A stretch of 23,830 nt of DNA from CAZWDL01 sp964632995. GTDB taxonomy: Bacteria; Bacteroidota; Bacteroidia; Chitinophagales; Saprospiraceae. The stretch covers positions 1 to 23,830 of the forward strand of contig CAZWDL010000112.1 of NCBI GenBank assembly GCA_964632995.1. Reading direction: 5' to 3'. A program made the position numbers and the translations under genes. Position 1 is the stretch's first letter. The number at the start of each line of letters is the position of its first letter. Shown piece by piece: positions 23,541-23,830 of the stretch. The notes below the pieces were generated by a model that was given only the letters and a program-made list of their open reading frames with translations, was not told where the DNA came from and made no database searches.

Positions 23541-23830
23541 CTCTGTTCGTCGAGGTTTCCAAACCTCGACGCCTTATCACCCGGCCCCGCCCATGAGGTG
23601 GTCGGGGAAATCTCGGACCGCAACAGTAGCCGGTCACAGATCGCTGGATACTGGGTCGAGGTCACAGACGCTCGACCAACAGTAAACTCGAAAGTTATCC
23701 TAACCAGAAAAGGCTGGTGTTAACCGTCACAGGTTTATCCGATCTCTGTTCGTCGAGGTTTCCAAACCTCCACGTCTTATCACCCGGCCCGCTCGTGAGG
23801 TGGTCGGGGAAATCTCGGACCGCAACAGTA
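23541..23830. repeat. Two copies of an ~87-bp structured direct repeat at the window edge
   Basis: Copy 1 (23541-23628) and copy 2 (23744-23830) align over their full length with about four substitutions and a 1-base gap. Each holds a palindrome GTCGAGGTTT-CC-AAACCTCGAC (23549-23570 perfect; one arm mismatch at 23752-23773). The 115-bp stretch between them has another dyad, GGTCGAG (23654-23660) / CTCGACC (23671-23677), and the word GTCACAG three times. CAACAGTA ends each copy and also occurs at 23677-23684. The block from 23475 to the edge contains no gene. Copy 2 ends exactly at the window edge, so the array may continue. Confidence 0.85.

Noticed and set aside
23541..23628. tRNA or other known RNA gene (GTTCGTCGAGG resembles a T-arm)
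   Set aside because: No acceptor stem, anticodon arm or CCA-side pairing could be built; the segment is a direct repeat with its own palindrome.

Overview
The window looks like a piece of chromosome from a member of the Bacteroidota, most likely of the Saprospiria (Lewinella-like) branch. The class-level call is inference from several signs. There is a secreted hydrolase with a type IX secretion C-terminal sorting domain. Families largely confined to the phylum are present (DUF4783, DUF5606, the TIGR02757/DUF2400 family). The branched-chain 2-oxoacid dehydrogenase E1 has fused alpha and beta halves. Many start sites are preceded by the Bacteroidota -7 promoter box TAnnTTTG. Genes are mostly single, in alternating orientation, with gaps of 100-480 bp. 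I see no rRNA, tRNA, cas, phage, transposase or plasmid gene.

Layout. 1-1009: 5' part of a secreted M28-type peptidase (minus), then a long gap holding a 14-bp inverted repeat and a possible plus-strand small RNA. 1009-4716: a lipoprotein and gpmI (minus), a DUF4783 protein (plus), and a TIGR02757 protein (minus). 4717-9071: a GT2 glycosyltransferase (minus), an unrecognised membrane-anchored protein (plus), an M3 oligoendopeptidase and a DUF5606 protein (minus). 9455-15372: fused 2-oxoacid dehydrogenase E1 (minus), dienelactone-hydrolase-like lipoprotein (plus), class A penicillin-binding protein (minus). 15621-17700: a possible 58-residue protein (plus) and mnmG (minus, GTG start). 18072-23474: an uncharacterised radical SAM protein, a T9SS-secreted alpha/beta hydrolase, psuG (minus) and an aldo/keto reductase. 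23475-23830: a non-coding repeat block that runs off the window.

The genes are mostly housekeeping: glycolysis (gpmI), cell wall (PBP1A), tRNA modification (mnmG), pseudouridine salvage (psuG), branched-chain oxoacid oxidation (E1), peptide turnover (M3, M28). They do not form one pathway or a biosynthetic cluster.

The most unusual content is non-coding. At least seven intergenic gaps hold the same kind of structure: short degenerate tandem words with a period of 7 or 8 bp, usually next to hairpins and often arranged as inverted arms. The words differ between gaps, but the architecture recurs, and several copies start within a few bases of a stop codon. One copy fills the divergent psuG/aldo-keto reductase gap with a ~200-bp nested palindrome, and another lies in the predicted mnmG leader. 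At the right edge there is also an ~87-bp direct repeat with a 10-bp-stem palindrome. This family of elements is the best candidate for something undescribed. Next come the candidate small RNA at 921-1009 and the radical SAM protein with extra conserved-looking cysteines.
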